In this document: positions 1-8,068 of the stretch, piece by piece
How the letters are laid out: every line of letters begins with the position of its first letter
Position numbering within the stretch: position 1 is the stretch's first letter
Origin: JBBPZA01 sp963728925
Lineage (GTDB): Bacteria; Actinomycetota; Thermoleophilia; Solirubrobacterales; Solirubrobacteraceae
Reading direction: 5' to 3'
NCBI GenBank assembly: GCA_963728925.1
Contig: CAVSMB010000003.1
Location: 1 to 64,000 of the forward strand
DNA: 64,000 bases
The notes under the pieces: generated by a model
Seen by the model: only the letters and a program-made list of their open reading frames with translations
What the model was told of the DNA's origin: nothing
The model's database searches: none
Program-made: the position numbers and the translations under genes

Positions 1-499
1 CGACCGACACCGCCGGCTACTCAGACACCGTGACCGCCAGCCTGCTCGTCGCACGCCTGCAGGCCGCCGGCGCCAAGCTCCCGCTCACCCGTGCCCTGCA
101 GGAATACGGGCGCCTGGTCAAGACCCGGTTCGTGCTCGGCTACCTCGCTGATGAGACCGAGCGCCGAGCGATCGGCCGCCAACAGAACAAGGCGAGAGCC
201 TGCACGCCCTGCACGACCGACTCTTCCACGGCAACCACGGCACCGTCCGCCTGCACACCCTCGAGCGCCAATCCACCGAGGCGCACTGCCTACACCTCGT
301 CACCAACCCGATCGTCTACTGGAACACGATCTACACCCAGCACGCCCTCGACGACCTCCCACACCAGCCCGCCAGCGACGAGCTCGCCGGGCTCACACCA
401 ACCCTGTTCGAGCACGTCAACCCGCTCGGCACCTACACCTTCGACACCGACCGGCCCGCCGGACAGCTCCGGCCGCTGCACGCAGCCAGCGCCGCCTGA
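1..499 (+). pseudogene. tnpA: Tn3-family transposase (TnpA), 3' remnant with internal deletion and frameshift
   Basis: The left edge of the window enters a Tn3-type DDE transposase. The first codons give TDTAGYSD, the conserved block holding one catalytic Asp, and this runs directly into VTASLLVARLQ, which in intact family members lies roughly 100 residues further on, so an in-frame internal deletion is inferred. The block YGRLVKTRFVLGYL follows. Near base 190 one G is missing from the codons for LNKGE (the block with the catalytic Glu), and the family match continues in the +1-shifted frame through HALHDRLFHGN, HLVTNPIVYWNT and FEHVNPLGTYTFD to a TGA at 497-499. The 5' part lies outside the window. 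It cannot be active as read. Family assignment is confident; the frameshift may be sequencing error. Confidence 0.85.
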
Positions 500-511
500 G
501 CTTCCACTAAC

Positions 512-549
512 GCAGGCCGCCGATTTCGCCCAGTTAGACAGTCGACCCC
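512..549. repeat. Candidate right terminal inverted repeat of the Tn3 element
   Basis: Thirteen bases after the transposase stop there is a 38-bp stretch ending GTCGACCCC at 541-549. Tn3-family elements end in about 38-bp inverted repeats whose outer tip reads ...CCCC just beyond the tnpA 3' end, so position, length and tip all fit. The partner repeat is outside the window, so this cannot be confirmed here. Confidence 0.4.
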
Positions 550-564
550 AACTTCTCCCCCGGC

Positions 565-638
565 CCCCGGAACCACCGTTTCCGGGAGCGCGATCGGCAC
601 GCCCCGGAACCACCGCCTCCGGCAGCACGATCGACACG
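565..638. repeat. Two tandem copies of a 37-bp direct repeat
   Basis: Bases 565-601 and 602-638 are head-to-tail copies that agree at about 32 of 37 positions, both opening with CCCCGGAACCACCG. They fill the space between the Tn3 remnant and the next gene. I see no ORF in them. The unit resembles neither the adjacent Tn3 tip nor a CRISPR repeat. Confidence 0.75.
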
Positions 639-683
639 CCCGGCCGGGTTTGGCCGCCGGCCGCCGTGGATAGGCTGTTGTGT

Positions 684-1597
684 GTGCAAGCAATCGAGGT
701 TCTGCATTTCAGCGACCCGGGCTGTCCGTGGGCGTATTCCGCCCGGCCCGCCCACGCTCGGCTGCGCTGGCGCTTCGCGAATCAGCTCGCCTGGCGCCTG
801 GCCGTCATCGGGCTGAGCGAGAGCGCCGAGGCCTATGAACGCCGCGGCTTCACGCCCCAGCGCGCGGTCGATGGCCAGCGCGTGTTCCGCGAGCGCTTCG
901 GGATGCCCTTCGCGCTGCTGGCCAAGCCGCGAATGGCCGGAACCGGGCGCGCGTGCCGCGCGATCGTCGCGGCACGCGAGCGGGCGCCCGAGCTCGCCGA
1001 GGATGCCCTGCGCGCGCTCCAGCTCCTGCAGTTCACCACCGCGCGACCGCTGGACGACGAAGCGGCCCTCCGCGAGGCCCTGGACGCCGTTGCCGGCCTC
1101 GACGCCGAGCTCGCGATCTCGAGGCTCGACCACCCGGACGTCGAGGCGGCCTACCAGGCGGACCGCGCGCTCGCCCGCAGCGCCCAGGGCGGCCCGACCG
1201 AGGCCCAGGGCCGCCACTCCACGAGCGACGGCCCCGTGCGCTTCACCGCCCCTCCCTCCTCTTCCGCCACCCCGACGGCCGCTCCTTCGAGGCCGGTGGC
1301 TTCCAGCCCTTCGAGGCCTACGACCTGGCCCTCGCGAATCTCGACCCGACGCTCGAGCGCCGGTCGCCGCCGCAGGACGCGCTCACCGCCCTGCGCGCGT
1401 TCCCCGAGGGCCTGACCACCGCCGAGGTCGCCTCGCTGCTGCGCCCTTCGGACCTCGTCGACGCCGACCTGCCCGCGGCCGAGGACGAGCTCGCGAGGCT
1501 GGCAGCCGAGGGCGCGATCGACCGCCGGCCGGCGGGGCAGGACGCGCTGTGGCGCGAGGCGGCCGCCTCCCCGGCCGCGCCGGCCCGCGCCGCCTGA
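684..1597 (+). pseudogene. DsbA/FrnE-like thioredoxin-fold protein, frameshifted
   Basis: A GTG at 684 opens a frame beginning VQAIEVLHFSDPGCPWAYS, typical of the 2-hydroxychromene-isomerase/DsbA-like thioredoxin fold. The active-site motif is CPWA, with only the first Cys retained. The frame continues through an alpha-helical insertion to about 1245, where a run of C is one base short. The homologous reading then continues in another frame (SLLFRHPDGRSFEAGG onward) to a TGA at 1595-1597. Restoring one C gives a protein of about 305 aa. Either this is a recent pseudogene or the base is missing from the assembly. The substrate is not predictable. Confidence 0.65.
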
Positions 1598-1633
1598 GTC
1601 GGGGACTCTCGGCCTCGCTTCAGCCCCCGGCCC

Positions 1634-2809
1634 TCAGCGCGCGCCCAGGAGATGCTCGAGCGCGAGCTGGTCCAGCCGCACGTAGCCGAGGCCGCGTGCG
1701 CCGGCCGCGTCCGCGTCGAAGTCCTCGAAGGCGCTGCGATCGCCGAGTAGCGTCGCGGCCGACTCGCCCTCGGCGAGCGTCGGCACCGCCAGCCCGCCGG
1801 CGCCCGTCGCGGCAAGCGCGTCGGTGACCTCCGGATCGGCGCGGAACGCCGCAGCCCGCTCGCGCAGAAGCCGGTAGGTCCTCATGTTGGCCGCCGCCGA
1901 GGCCCACACGCCCTCGGCGTCCTCGGTCCGCAGCGGCTTGTAGTCGAAGTGGCGCGGCCCGTCGTAGGGGCGTCCCGCGGCGCCGGGGCCGTGCTCGAGC
2001 AGGTCGACGAGGAAGAAGGCGTCGATGAGCTCGGCGTGCCCGAAGACGAGGTCCTGGTCGAAGCGCGGGCCGTGCTGGCCGTTGAGGTCGATGTGGAAGA
2101 GCTTGCCCTGCCACAGCGCCTGGGCGACGCCGTGGCTGAAGCGCAGGCCGGCCATCTGCTCGTGGCCGACCTCGGGGTTGACGCCGACCATCTCGCGATG
2201 GTCGAGCGTGGCGATGAAGGCGAGCGCGTGGCCGACGGTGGGCAGCAGGATGTCCCCGCGCGGCTCGTTGGGCTTGGGCTCGAGGGCGAAGCGCAGCCCG
2301 TAGCCGCGTTCGACCGTGTAGGCCGCCAGCGCGTCGATCGCCTCCCGATAGCGGTCCAGGGCGGTCCGGACGTCCTTGGCGCCGCCGATCTCCGCTCCTT
2401 CGCGGCCGCCCCAGAACACGTAGGTGCTCGCACCGAGCTGCGCCGCGAGGTCGAGGTTGCGCATCACCTTGCGCAGGGCGTAGCGGCGCACCGCCCGGTC
2501 GCTGCTCGTGAAGGCGCCGTCCTTGAAGACGGGGTGGGTGAAGAGGTTGGTCGTCGCCATCGGCACCTGCAGGCCGGTCTCCTCCAGCGCGCGGCGGAAG
2601 TCGGCGATGCGGCGCTCGCGCTCCGCCTCGCCGGCGCCGTGCGGGATGAGGTCGTCGTCGTGGAAGCTGACGCCCCACGCGCCGAGCTCGGCCAGCCGGT
2701 GGACGATCTCGACGGCGTCCAGCGCCGGTCGCGTCGGGACGCCGAACGGGTCGCCGGCCTGCCACCCGACCGTCCACAGACCGAAGCTGAAGCGCTCCTG
2801 GAGCGACAC
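1634..2809 (-). CDS. xylA: Xylose isomerase
   Basis: Cytoplasmic isomerase converting D-xylose to D-xylulose (and glucose to fructose). The 391-aa length matches the short actinobacterial class. All metal and catalytic residues can be placed: H50 and D53 in FHDDD, E177 and K179 in LEPKPNEPRGD, E213 and H216 in NPEVGHEQ, and D241, D251 and D253 in HIDLNGQHGPRFDQD, each four residues before its counterpart in Streptomyces rubiginosus numbering. The gene lies 4 bp after the oxidoreductase gene on the same strand, suggesting cotranscription with two acyl-CoA/quinone enzymes. No xylulokinase or XylR is nearby, which is unusual for xylA. Confidence 0.95.
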   Translation of the reverse strand: MSLQERFSFGLWTVGWQAGDPFGVPTRPALDAVEIVHRLAELGAWGVSFHDDDLIPHGAGEAERERRIADFRRALEETGLQVPMATTNLFTHPVFKDGAFTSSDRAVRRYALRKVMRNLDLAAQLGASTYVFWGGREGAEIGGAKDVRTALDRYREAIDALAAYTVERGYGLRFALEPKPNEPRGDILLPTVGHALAFIATLDHREMVGVNPEVGHEQMAGLRFSHGVAQALWQGKLFHIDLNGQHGPRFDQDLVFGHAELIDAFFLVDLLEHGPGAAGRPYDGPRHFDYKPLRTEDAEGVWASAAANMRTYRLLRERAAAFRADPEVTDALAATGAGGLAVPTLAEGESAATLLGDRSAFEDFDADAAGARGLGYVRLDQLALEHLLGAR

Positions 2810-2813
2810 GGGT

Positions 2814-3806
2814 CTACTCCCCCCGCACGTCGAGCACGACCTTGCCGGTCGCGCGACGCTCGTCGATCAGCCCCATCGCGTCGGCGGCGCGAGCCAGCGG
2901 GTAGCGCGCGCCGACGAGCGGGCGCACGACGCCGTCGCGCACCATCGCCTCGAGCGCCTCGCCGATTTCGCGGTTGAGCTGCGGCCTGCCCATGACGTAG
3001 GCCCCCCAGCCCGCCCCGACCACCTCGGTGTTGCGCAGCAGCAGGCGGTTGACCTTGACCTCGGGGATCGACCCGGCCGTGAAGCCCACGACGACGACGC
3101 GCCCGTCCTCGCGCAGCGAGCGCAGGCTGTCGGTGAAGCGATCGCCGCCGACCGGGTCGAGCACGACGTCGACTCCCCCATCGCTCAGCTCGACCGCCTG
3201 CTCGCGCCACGCGCCGTCGGAGCGCACCACCTCGTCGGCCCCGGCCTCGCGAGCGATCGCCTCCTTGTCGTCGTTGGACACGACGGCGATCACGAGGCTC
3301 GCCCCGAGCCCCTTGGCGACCTGGATCGCCGCCGTCCCGACGCCCCCCGCGGCGCCGTGGACGAGCACACGCTCGCCCGCCGCGAGCCGCCCGCGGAGCT
3401 TCAGGGCGAAGTAGACGGTGTGGTAGTTGAGGATCAGCGATGCGCCCTGGGCGTCGTCGAGTGAGTCGGGCATCCCGAAGGTCATGAAGGCCGGGGCGAC
3501 GGCCACCTCGGCCCACGCGCCCAGAGCCGTGAAGGCCGCGACGCGGTCGCCCTCGCGCAGCCCCGAGCCCTCGGGGGCCGAGCGCACGACACCGGCCACC
3601 TCGACCCCGGGAACGAAGGGAAGCTCGGGCTTGAACTGGTAGAGCCCGCGCGTCTGGAGCACCTCGGGGAAGGAGACGGCGGCGCAGCTCACGTCGACGA
3701 GGACGCCCTCGCCGGGCGTGAGCGAGTGGCTCGGCCCGGGTTCGGGCACGTCGACGACGCGCACCGCCTCGGGGCCGGTGAGCTCTGAGATCTGGACGGC
3801 TCGCAT
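2814..3806 (-). CDS. Zinc-independent quinone oxidoreductase (MDR superfamily)
   Basis: A 330-aa medium-chain dehydrogenase/reductase of the QOR type, expected to reduce quinones or enones with NADPH. It has an N-terminal GroES-like domain (about 1-120; no zinc ligands recognised) and a Rossmann domain with VHGAAGGVGTAAIQVAK near residue 150. The start was set at the ATG at 3804-3806, which opens MRAVQISELTGPEA and is preceded by GAGG. It lies 11 bp downstream of the acyl-CoA dehydrogenase and 4 bp upstream of xylA, so the three probably form one operon. Substrate unknown. Confidence 0.85.
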   Translation of the reverse strand: MRAVQISELTGPEAVRVVDVPEPGPSHSLTPGEGVLVDVSCAAVSFPEVLQTRGLYQFKPELPFVPGVEVAGVVRSAPEGSGLREGDRVAAFTALGAWAEVAVAPAFMTFGMPDSLDDAQGASLILNYHTVYFALKLRGRLAAGERVLVHGAAGGVGTAAIQVAKGLGASLVIAVVSNDDKEAIAREAGADEVVRSDGAWREQAVELSDGGVDVVLDPVGGDRFTDSLRSLREDGRVVVVGFTAGSIPEVKVNRLLLRNTEVVGAGWGAYVMGRPQLNREIGEALEAMVRDGVVRPLVGARYPLARAADAMGLIDERRATGKVVLDVRGE

Positions 3807-3817
3807 CGCAGGGCTCC

Positions 3818-5056
3818 TCAGGCGGCGGCAGTCGGGACGGGCTCCTCGCGCCGGTGGCGGCGGAGCTCCTGGCGGGCGATCGAGAGCTTGTGGACCTCGT
3901 CGGGCCCGTCGGCGAGCCGCAGCGTGCGCATGTGAGCCCACATGGCGGCGAGCGGGGTGTCGTCCGAGACGCCGGCGCCGCCGTGGACCTGGATGGCGCG
4001 GTCGATGATCTTCAGGGCCACGTTCGGCGCCGCGACCTTGATCGCCGCGATCTCCGTACGCGCGTGGCGGTTGCCCACCGTGTCCATCAGCCACGCGGTC
4101 TTCAGGGTGAGCAGGCGCACCATCTCGAGCTCGATGCGCGCCTCGGCGATCCAGTCGCGCACGTTGCCGCGCGAGGACACGGGCTGCCCGAAGGTCTCGC
4201 GCTCGTCGGCGCGGCGGCACATGAGCTCTAGCGCGCGCTCGGCCGCGCCGATCGCGCGCATGCAGTGGTGGATGCGCCCCGGGCCGAGCCGCGCCTGGGC
4301 GATGAGGAAGCCGGCTCCCTCCCCCGCGATCAGGTTGGAGGCCGGCACGCGCACGTCGGTGAAGGACACCTCGCCGTGGCCCTGGGCGGTGTGGTAGCCG
4401 AAGACCGAAAGGCTGCGGACGACCTCTACCCCCACCGTGTCGAGCGGGACGAGGATCATCGACTGCTGCTGGTGGGTGGCCGCCTCGGGGTCGGTCTTGC
4501 CCATCACGATGAGCACGCGGCAGTGGGGATGGAGCGCTCCGGTCGTCCACCACTTTCGTCCGTTGAGCACGTACTCGTCCCCGTCGCGCTCGATGCGCAT
4601 GCGCACGTTCGTGGCGTCCGAGCTCGCCACGTCGGGCTCGGTCATCGCGAAGGCCGAGCGGATCTCGCCGTCGAGCAGCGGCGCCAGCCAGCGGTCCTGC
4701 TGCTCGGGCGTGCCGAACTGGTGCAGCACCTCCATGTTGCCGGTGTCCGGCGCCGAGCAGTTGCAGGCCTCCGAGCCGATCAGCGTGCGCCCGAGCTGCT
4801 CGGCGAGCGGCGCGTACTCGAGGTTCGAGAGCCCGGGCCCGTGCTCGGGGTCGGGGAGGAAGAGGTTCCACAGCCCGCGCGATCGCGCCTCCTCCTTGAG
4901 CTCCTCGATCACCGGGGCGTGGGCGTGCGGGTCGCCGGCGGCGCGCATCTGGTCGCGGTAGGCGACCTCGGCCGGGTACACCCGCTCGTCCATGAACGCC
5001 TGGAGACGCTCACCGAATTCCCGCGAACGGGAGCTGGGCTCGAAGTCCATCACCAC
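3818..5056 (-). CDS. Acyl-CoA dehydrogenase
   Basis: FAD-dependent acyl-CoA dehydrogenase of 412 aa, catalysing alpha,beta-dehydrogenation of an acyl-CoA thioester. Visible landmarks are the helical N-terminal domain, the middle-domain block VLNGRKWWTTGA, and the C-terminal helical domain with IQVHGGAGVSDDTPLA, typical of the ACAD10/11-like group. Translation may start at M1 or at M3 (MDFEPSS). It is the first gene of the leftward acad-qor-xylA unit and diverges from the collapsed acyl-CoA synthetase remnant, so a fatty-acid or aromatic-acid catabolic role is likely. Chain-length preference cannot be read from sequence. Confidence 0.9.
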   Translation of the reverse strand: MVMDFEPSSRSREFGERLQAFMDERVYPAEVAYRDQMRAAGDPHAHAPVIEELKEEARSRGLWNLFLPDPEHGPGLSNLEYAPLAEQLGRTLIGSEACNCSAPDTGNMEVLHQFGTPEQQDRWLAPLLDGEIRSAFAMTEPDVASSDATNVRMRIERDGDEYVLNGRKWWTTGALHPHCRVLIVMGKTDPEAATHQQQSMILVPLDTVGVEVVRSLSVFGYHTAQGHGEVSFTDVRVPASNLIAGEGAGFLIAQARLGPGRIHHCMRAIGAAERALELMCRRADERETFGQPVSSRGNVRDWIAEARIELEMVRLLTLKTAWLMDTVGNRHARTEIAAIKVAAPNVALKIIDRAIQVHGGAGVSDDTPLAAMWAHMRTLRLADGPDEVHKLSIARQELRRHRREEPVPTAAA

Positions 5057-5095
5057 TCCTTGATGCGATCGTGTGCCAGACGGGTAGCAGTACCA

Positions 5096-5112
5096 CTTGA
5101 CGTCCGGACAAG
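5096..5112. promoter_or_regulatory. Possible operator between divergent acyl-CoA genes
   Basis: The intergenic gap contains CTTGACGTCCGGACAAG: an 8-bp perfect palindrome GTCCGGAC set between outer CTTG and CAAG. It lies between two acyl-CoA-metabolism starts, where TetR-type regulators often bind. No regulator gene is adjacent. Weak evidence. Confidence 0.3.
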
Positions 5113-5122
5113 AAGGGTCGTG

Positions 5123-5284
5123 ATGGCGAACTTCCCAGAACTGCTGACCGAGGCTGCGGCCGAGTACCCCGACCGGGTCGCGCTCAAGCTCGACGACGCG
5201 GAGGTGAGCTACGCCGTGCTGGACCTCCCCAAGGGGCCCACGGGCAAGATCCTCAAGCGCGAGATCGAGCCACCCGAGCGCTGA
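5123..5284 (+). pseudogene. Acyl-CoA synthetase collapsed to its two ends (53 codons)
   Basis: An ATG at 5123 opens MANFPELLTEAAAEYPDRVA, a standard N-terminus of AMP-forming acyl-CoA synthetases. After about 34 residues it passes without a stop into LPKGPTGKILKREI, the extreme C-terminal A10 motif whose lysine completes adenylation. The roughly 450 residues normally between them are absent, but the frame is kept and ends at TGA 5282-5284. The product cannot be an enzyme. It faces the acyl-CoA dehydrogenase, so an intact ancestor would have activated its substrate. It is either a precise in-frame deletion or a collapsed assembly. Confidence 0.85.
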
Positions 5285-5292
5285 CCGGCTCG

Positions 5293-6345
5293 ATGGCCGA
5301 CGAGCCCTCGAGCGAGGCGACGCTGCGCCTGGACGACGGCGCGCGCGTCCTCGTCCGGCCGATCCGCCCCGACGACCGCGATGCCGTCGCCGCCGGCTTC
5401 GAGCGGCTGAGCCCGGAGTCGCGCTACCGGCGCTTCTTCTCGGCGGTGCCCGAGCTGACCTCGCGCGAGCTCGACTACCTGACCCAGGTGGACCATCACG
5501 ACCACGAGGCGCTCGTCGCCGTCGACGAGGAGGGCGAGGGCGTGGCCGTGGCGCGCTTCGTGCGCGTCGGCGACGACGTAGCCGAGCCCGCGATCGTCGT
5601 GGCCGACGACTGGCAGCAGCGGGGGCTGGCGCGAATGCTCCTCGACGCGCTCGCGCAGCGTGCGCGCGAGGAGGGTGTCCACCGCTTTCGCGCGCCCGTG
5701 CTGGCCACCAACGACGCGGCGATAAGGGTCCTCTCGGGGCTCGGGGACACGACGCGCACCTCGCTGGGCCGTGAGGTCGAGCTGATGGTCGCGCTGCCCG
5801 AGGACGAAGGCGCCGGGCGCGCGCTGGTCGAGCTGCTGCGCGCAGTCGCGGCGGGCACGGTGCGGCCCGCGCGCACCCTGCTCGCGCGCCTCGGGCCAGC
5901 GCCGCGGCCGGCGCCGGTGCCGCTGCGCGAGCTGACCAACGCGATCCTCGTCGGGACCGACGGCTCGCCCGAGGCGTCGCTGGCGGTGGACCGCGCGGCC
6001 GGCCTCGCCGTGGTCTGGGGCTCGACGGTCCACCTCATGGCCGCTCACCGCCCGCTGCTCGACGACGGCACGGAGGCCGGCGAGCACCTCGCGGCGACCG
6101 CGTCCTACCTCGCCGAGCGCGGGCTCGACGTGCGCACCCACGTCCGGCGCGGCGACCCGGCCGCCTCGCTGGTCGACATCGCCGCCCACGAGCAGGTCGC
6201 CCTCGTGGTCGTCGGCGCGACGGGCCGCAGCGGCGCCACACGGCGGATGCTGGGCAGCGTGTCCGACAGCGTCGCGCAGCGCGCGCCGTGCAACGTGCTG
6301 ATCGTCCGAGACGGCGAGCCCGTCGGGCGGGACGAGAGCGGCTGA
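5293..6345 (+). CDS. GNAT acetyltransferase fused to a universal stress protein domain
   Basis: A 350-aa two-domain protein. Residues about 10-165 form a GNAT fold opening with VLVRPIRPDDRDAVAAGFERLS and carrying the acetyl-CoA loop region DDWQQRGLARMLLDAL. Residues about 210-342 form a UspA domain (ILVGTDGSPEASLAVDRA at its start, VVVGATGRSGATRRMLGSVS holding the G-2x-G-9x-G(S/T) ATP motif near its end). GNAT domains joined to nucleotide-binding domains are known as ligand-gated protein lysine acetyltransferases in actinobacteria (cAMP-gated forms in mycobacteria), so nucleotide-regulated acetylation is a reasonable inference. A nearby acyl-CoA synthetase, here broken, would be a classical target. 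It starts 8 bp after that remnant. Confidence 0.85.
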   Translation: MADEPSSEATLRLDDGARVLVRPIRPDDRDAVAAGFERLSPESRYRRFFSAVPELTSRELDYLTQVDHHDHEALVAVDEEGEGVAVARFVRVGDDVAEPAIVVADDWQQRGLARMLLDALAQRAREEGVHRFRAPVLATNDAAIRVLSGLGDTTRTSLGREVELMVALPEDEGAGRALVELLRAVAAGTVRPARTLLARLGPAPRPAPVPLRELTNAILVGTDGSPEASLAVDRAAGLAVVWGSTVHLMAAHRPLLDDGTEAGEHLAATASYLAERGLDVRTHVRRGDPAASLVDIAAHEQVALVVVGATGRSGATRRMLGSVSDSVAQRAPCNVLIVRDGEPVGRDESG

Positions 6346-6366
6346 GCGGCGATGGCGCCGCTCGCG

Positions 6367-7230
6367 TCAGGAAGGGGAAGGGACCGCGAGGATCGCGTCG
6401 CCGCGGCGGATCGTGCCCGAGCCGACGACGTCGGCGCGCAGCCCGCCGCGATGCACGAGCGCACGCAGGATCCCCGGCCGAGTGAGCCGCTCGAGGTGCG
6501 CGCACGGCTCGCAGCGGCGTGCGCCCACGCACTCGACCGCGCCGACGGTGAAGCGCCGCCCTATGAGGTCGTCGAGCCGCAGGCCCTCGGTCACGAGGTT
6601 GCGCCGCGCGTCGACCGCTCCGATCCCGAGCTCGTCGAGCACCTCGCCCTCGACCAGCGTCAGGTCGCGGCCCTGACCGTCCCAGGCCGAGAAGGTCCCG
6701 GCCCCCCGGGCGTAGCGGTCGCCCTCCAGGCCCCGGGCGGCGACCGCATGGGCCTCCTCGAGAACGGTCATCGGCGCCTCGGCGCGCGAGGCGACGAGGA
6801 TGGCCCGGACGCGTCCTGTGAGCTCGGCCGGCTCTTCGGGGGCGGGCACGGGCAGGGCGACGGTCTCGAGCGGGTCCAGCGCGGCGACGACGGAGCCCTC
6901 GACCCGCGGCTCGGCGGCGGCGCCGGGCCGCCCCAGCGGATCCCACACGATCCCCGAGGGAACGCCGAACATCACCACCGCCGGGCGGCTCCCGTCGGCG
7001 GCGCCGAGCCGCGCGATCCACGGACCGGGCCACTCGAACCGCGCCGGCGCCGTCACCGGCACGAGCCCCAGGCCGCGGCCGGCGAGCCATTCCCGCCGGG
7101 CGCGCCCGGCGTCGCCCCGCGCCGGCGCGGGGACGATCGCCGGGTCCAGCTCGAGGATCGAGGCCAGGCACGCCGCGAACGAGCACACGTCGGCCGGCGC
7201 CGGGCCGGGCGGAGCGAGAACCTCGAGCAC
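6367..7230 (-). CDS. MOSC-domain protein with a novel N-terminal half
   Basis: 287 aa. The C-terminal half (about 140-285) is a MOSC domain, the fold of molybdenum-cofactor sulfurase C-termini and YiiM-type proteins. It is recognised from GLEGDRYARGAGTFS, LTLVEGEVLDELG, ARRNLVTEGLRLDDLIGRRF and the conserved Cys in GARRCEPCAHLERL. The N-terminal half (1-135) contains ARLG and VVMFGVPSGIVWDPLG blocks that I do not recognise. It could be a sulfur carrier or a molybdopterin-binding reductase partner; the substrate is unknown. It converges with the GNAT-USP gene, with about 20 bp between stops. Confidence 0.75.
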   Translation of the reverse strand: MLEVLAPPGPAPADVCSFAACLASILELDPAIVPAPARGDAGRARREWLAGRGLGLVPVTAPARFEWPGPWIARLGAADGSRPAVVMFGVPSGIVWDPLGRPGAAAEPRVEGSVVAALDPLETVALPVPAPEEPAELTGRVRAILVASRAEAPMTVLEEAHAVAARGLEGDRYARGAGTFSAWDGQGRDLTLVEGEVLDELGIGAVDARRNLVTEGLRLDDLIGRRFTVGAVECVGARRCEPCAHLERLTRPGILRALVHRGGLRADVVGSGTIRRGDAILAVPSPS

Positions 7231-7301
7231 GCCACCACCGTACCCCGGGTGCGGGTGCCGGCGGAGGCGATCGCCGCCGCCGCCCGCCTCGTATTCCCGT
7301 G

Positions 7302-7874
7302 ATGAACGCCGCTGCCGTCGACCTCGACCGCTGGCTCGCCGACCCGGTGGTGCGCACGCACCACCGCCGCGACGCCGCCGCGACGCCCGACGCGCTGTGG
7401 CGGGCGGCGTCCTCGTTGCGGCTCGAGGAGACGCGGACGCTCGGGCGCCTCGTGCGCTGGCGCATCCCGGACCTGGCCGAGGGACTGACGTTCCGGGAGC
7501 TCTTCCGGGGCTACCCGTTCGTCGTCCTCGACGAGGGTGAGCGCTGGTCGCTCTCGGGCCTCGCGGGAAGGATCTGGACGCTCGACCGGGACTACGCCTC
7601 GCTCGACGGGCCCTCCGACTTCCGCCGGTGGGACGAGCCCGGGACCGTGCGCGTGCTCTTCGCCCATTGGGTGGTCCCCGCCGGCAACGGTGGCGCCGCG
7701 CTGCACAGCGAGGGGCGCGTGGAGCCGGTCGACCGCGGCGCGCGCGTCCGGCTGCGCGGGCTGTGGACGCTGGTGGGCGTCTTCGAGCGCCTCATCGGCG
7801 CCGAGCCTCTGTCCCTCGCTGCCCGGCGCGCGGAGCGCCGCCCGACGGGCGCCGCCTCGCCGGTCTCGCGCTAG
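7302..7874 (+). CDS. Conserved hypothetical protein, SRPBCC-like
   Basis: About 190 aa, opening MNAAAVDLDRWL at the ATG at 7302 (an adjacent GTG at 7299 is the alternative). The pattern of a DALWRAASSLRLEE segment, alternating beta strands with many Trp and Phe, and a C-terminal helix GLWTLVGVFERLIG resembles SRPBCC-fold proteins that bind hydrophobic ligands. No catalytic motif is evident. The tail after residue 175 is low-complexity Arg/Ala/Pro. Function unknown. Confidence 0.55.
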   Translation: MNAAAVDLDRWLADPVVRTHHRRDAAATPDALWRAASSLRLEETRTLGRLVRWRIPDLAEGLTFRELFRGYPFVVLDEGERWSLSGLAGRIWTLDRDYASLDGPSDFRRWDEPGTVRVLFAHWVVPAGNGGAALHSEGRVEPVDRGARVRLRGLWTLVGVFERLIGAEPLSLAARRAERRPTGAASPVSR

Positions 7875-7995
7875 GTCCGCCGCCGGCGGCTCCGACCGCC
7901 GGCCTCGCCGGTCTCGCGGTCGCCCCAGACCGGCCAAACCCGCCGCCCGCCTCGCCGGGGCCACCGCCCGGCCGGGCGGCGCTTTCCGGCCTCGC

Positions 7996-8045
7996 TTGCC
8001 ATAGGTACGGATCATAGTTTACACTCGCCCGGCAAAGTATGATCC
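7996..8045 (+). promoter_or_regulatory. Promoter with overlapping inverted-repeat operator for the FAD oxidoreductase
   Basis: A short AT-rich island in very GC-rich DNA. TTGCCA (7996-8001) and TACACT (8020-8025), 18 bp apart, make a plausible -35/-10 pair. A perfect 8-bp inverted repeat, GGATCATA (8009-8016) and TATGATCC (8038-8045) with a 21-bp spacer, brackets the -10 region, and a related half-site CTATGGATCAT overlaps the right arm on the other strand. This geometry suits a repressor of the TetR or similar type. No regulator gene lies alongside, so the site may be recognised in trans. Confidence 0.5.
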
Positions 8046-8068
8046 ATAGTGATGAGAAAGAGGACGAC

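Noticed and set aside
1..499. Reading the first open frame (30-1415) as one 461-aa protein
   Set aside because: It joins a Tn3 transposase tail, non-coding repeat DNA and a DsbA-like gene in a single chance frame; the two real genes are reported separately with their frameshifts.
7875..7990. GC-rich inverted repeats after the SRPBCC-like gene
   Set aside because: Several short GCCGCCGGCGGC-type repeats can be drawn, but in DNA of this composition they are expected by chance and no single strong stem or U tract stands out.
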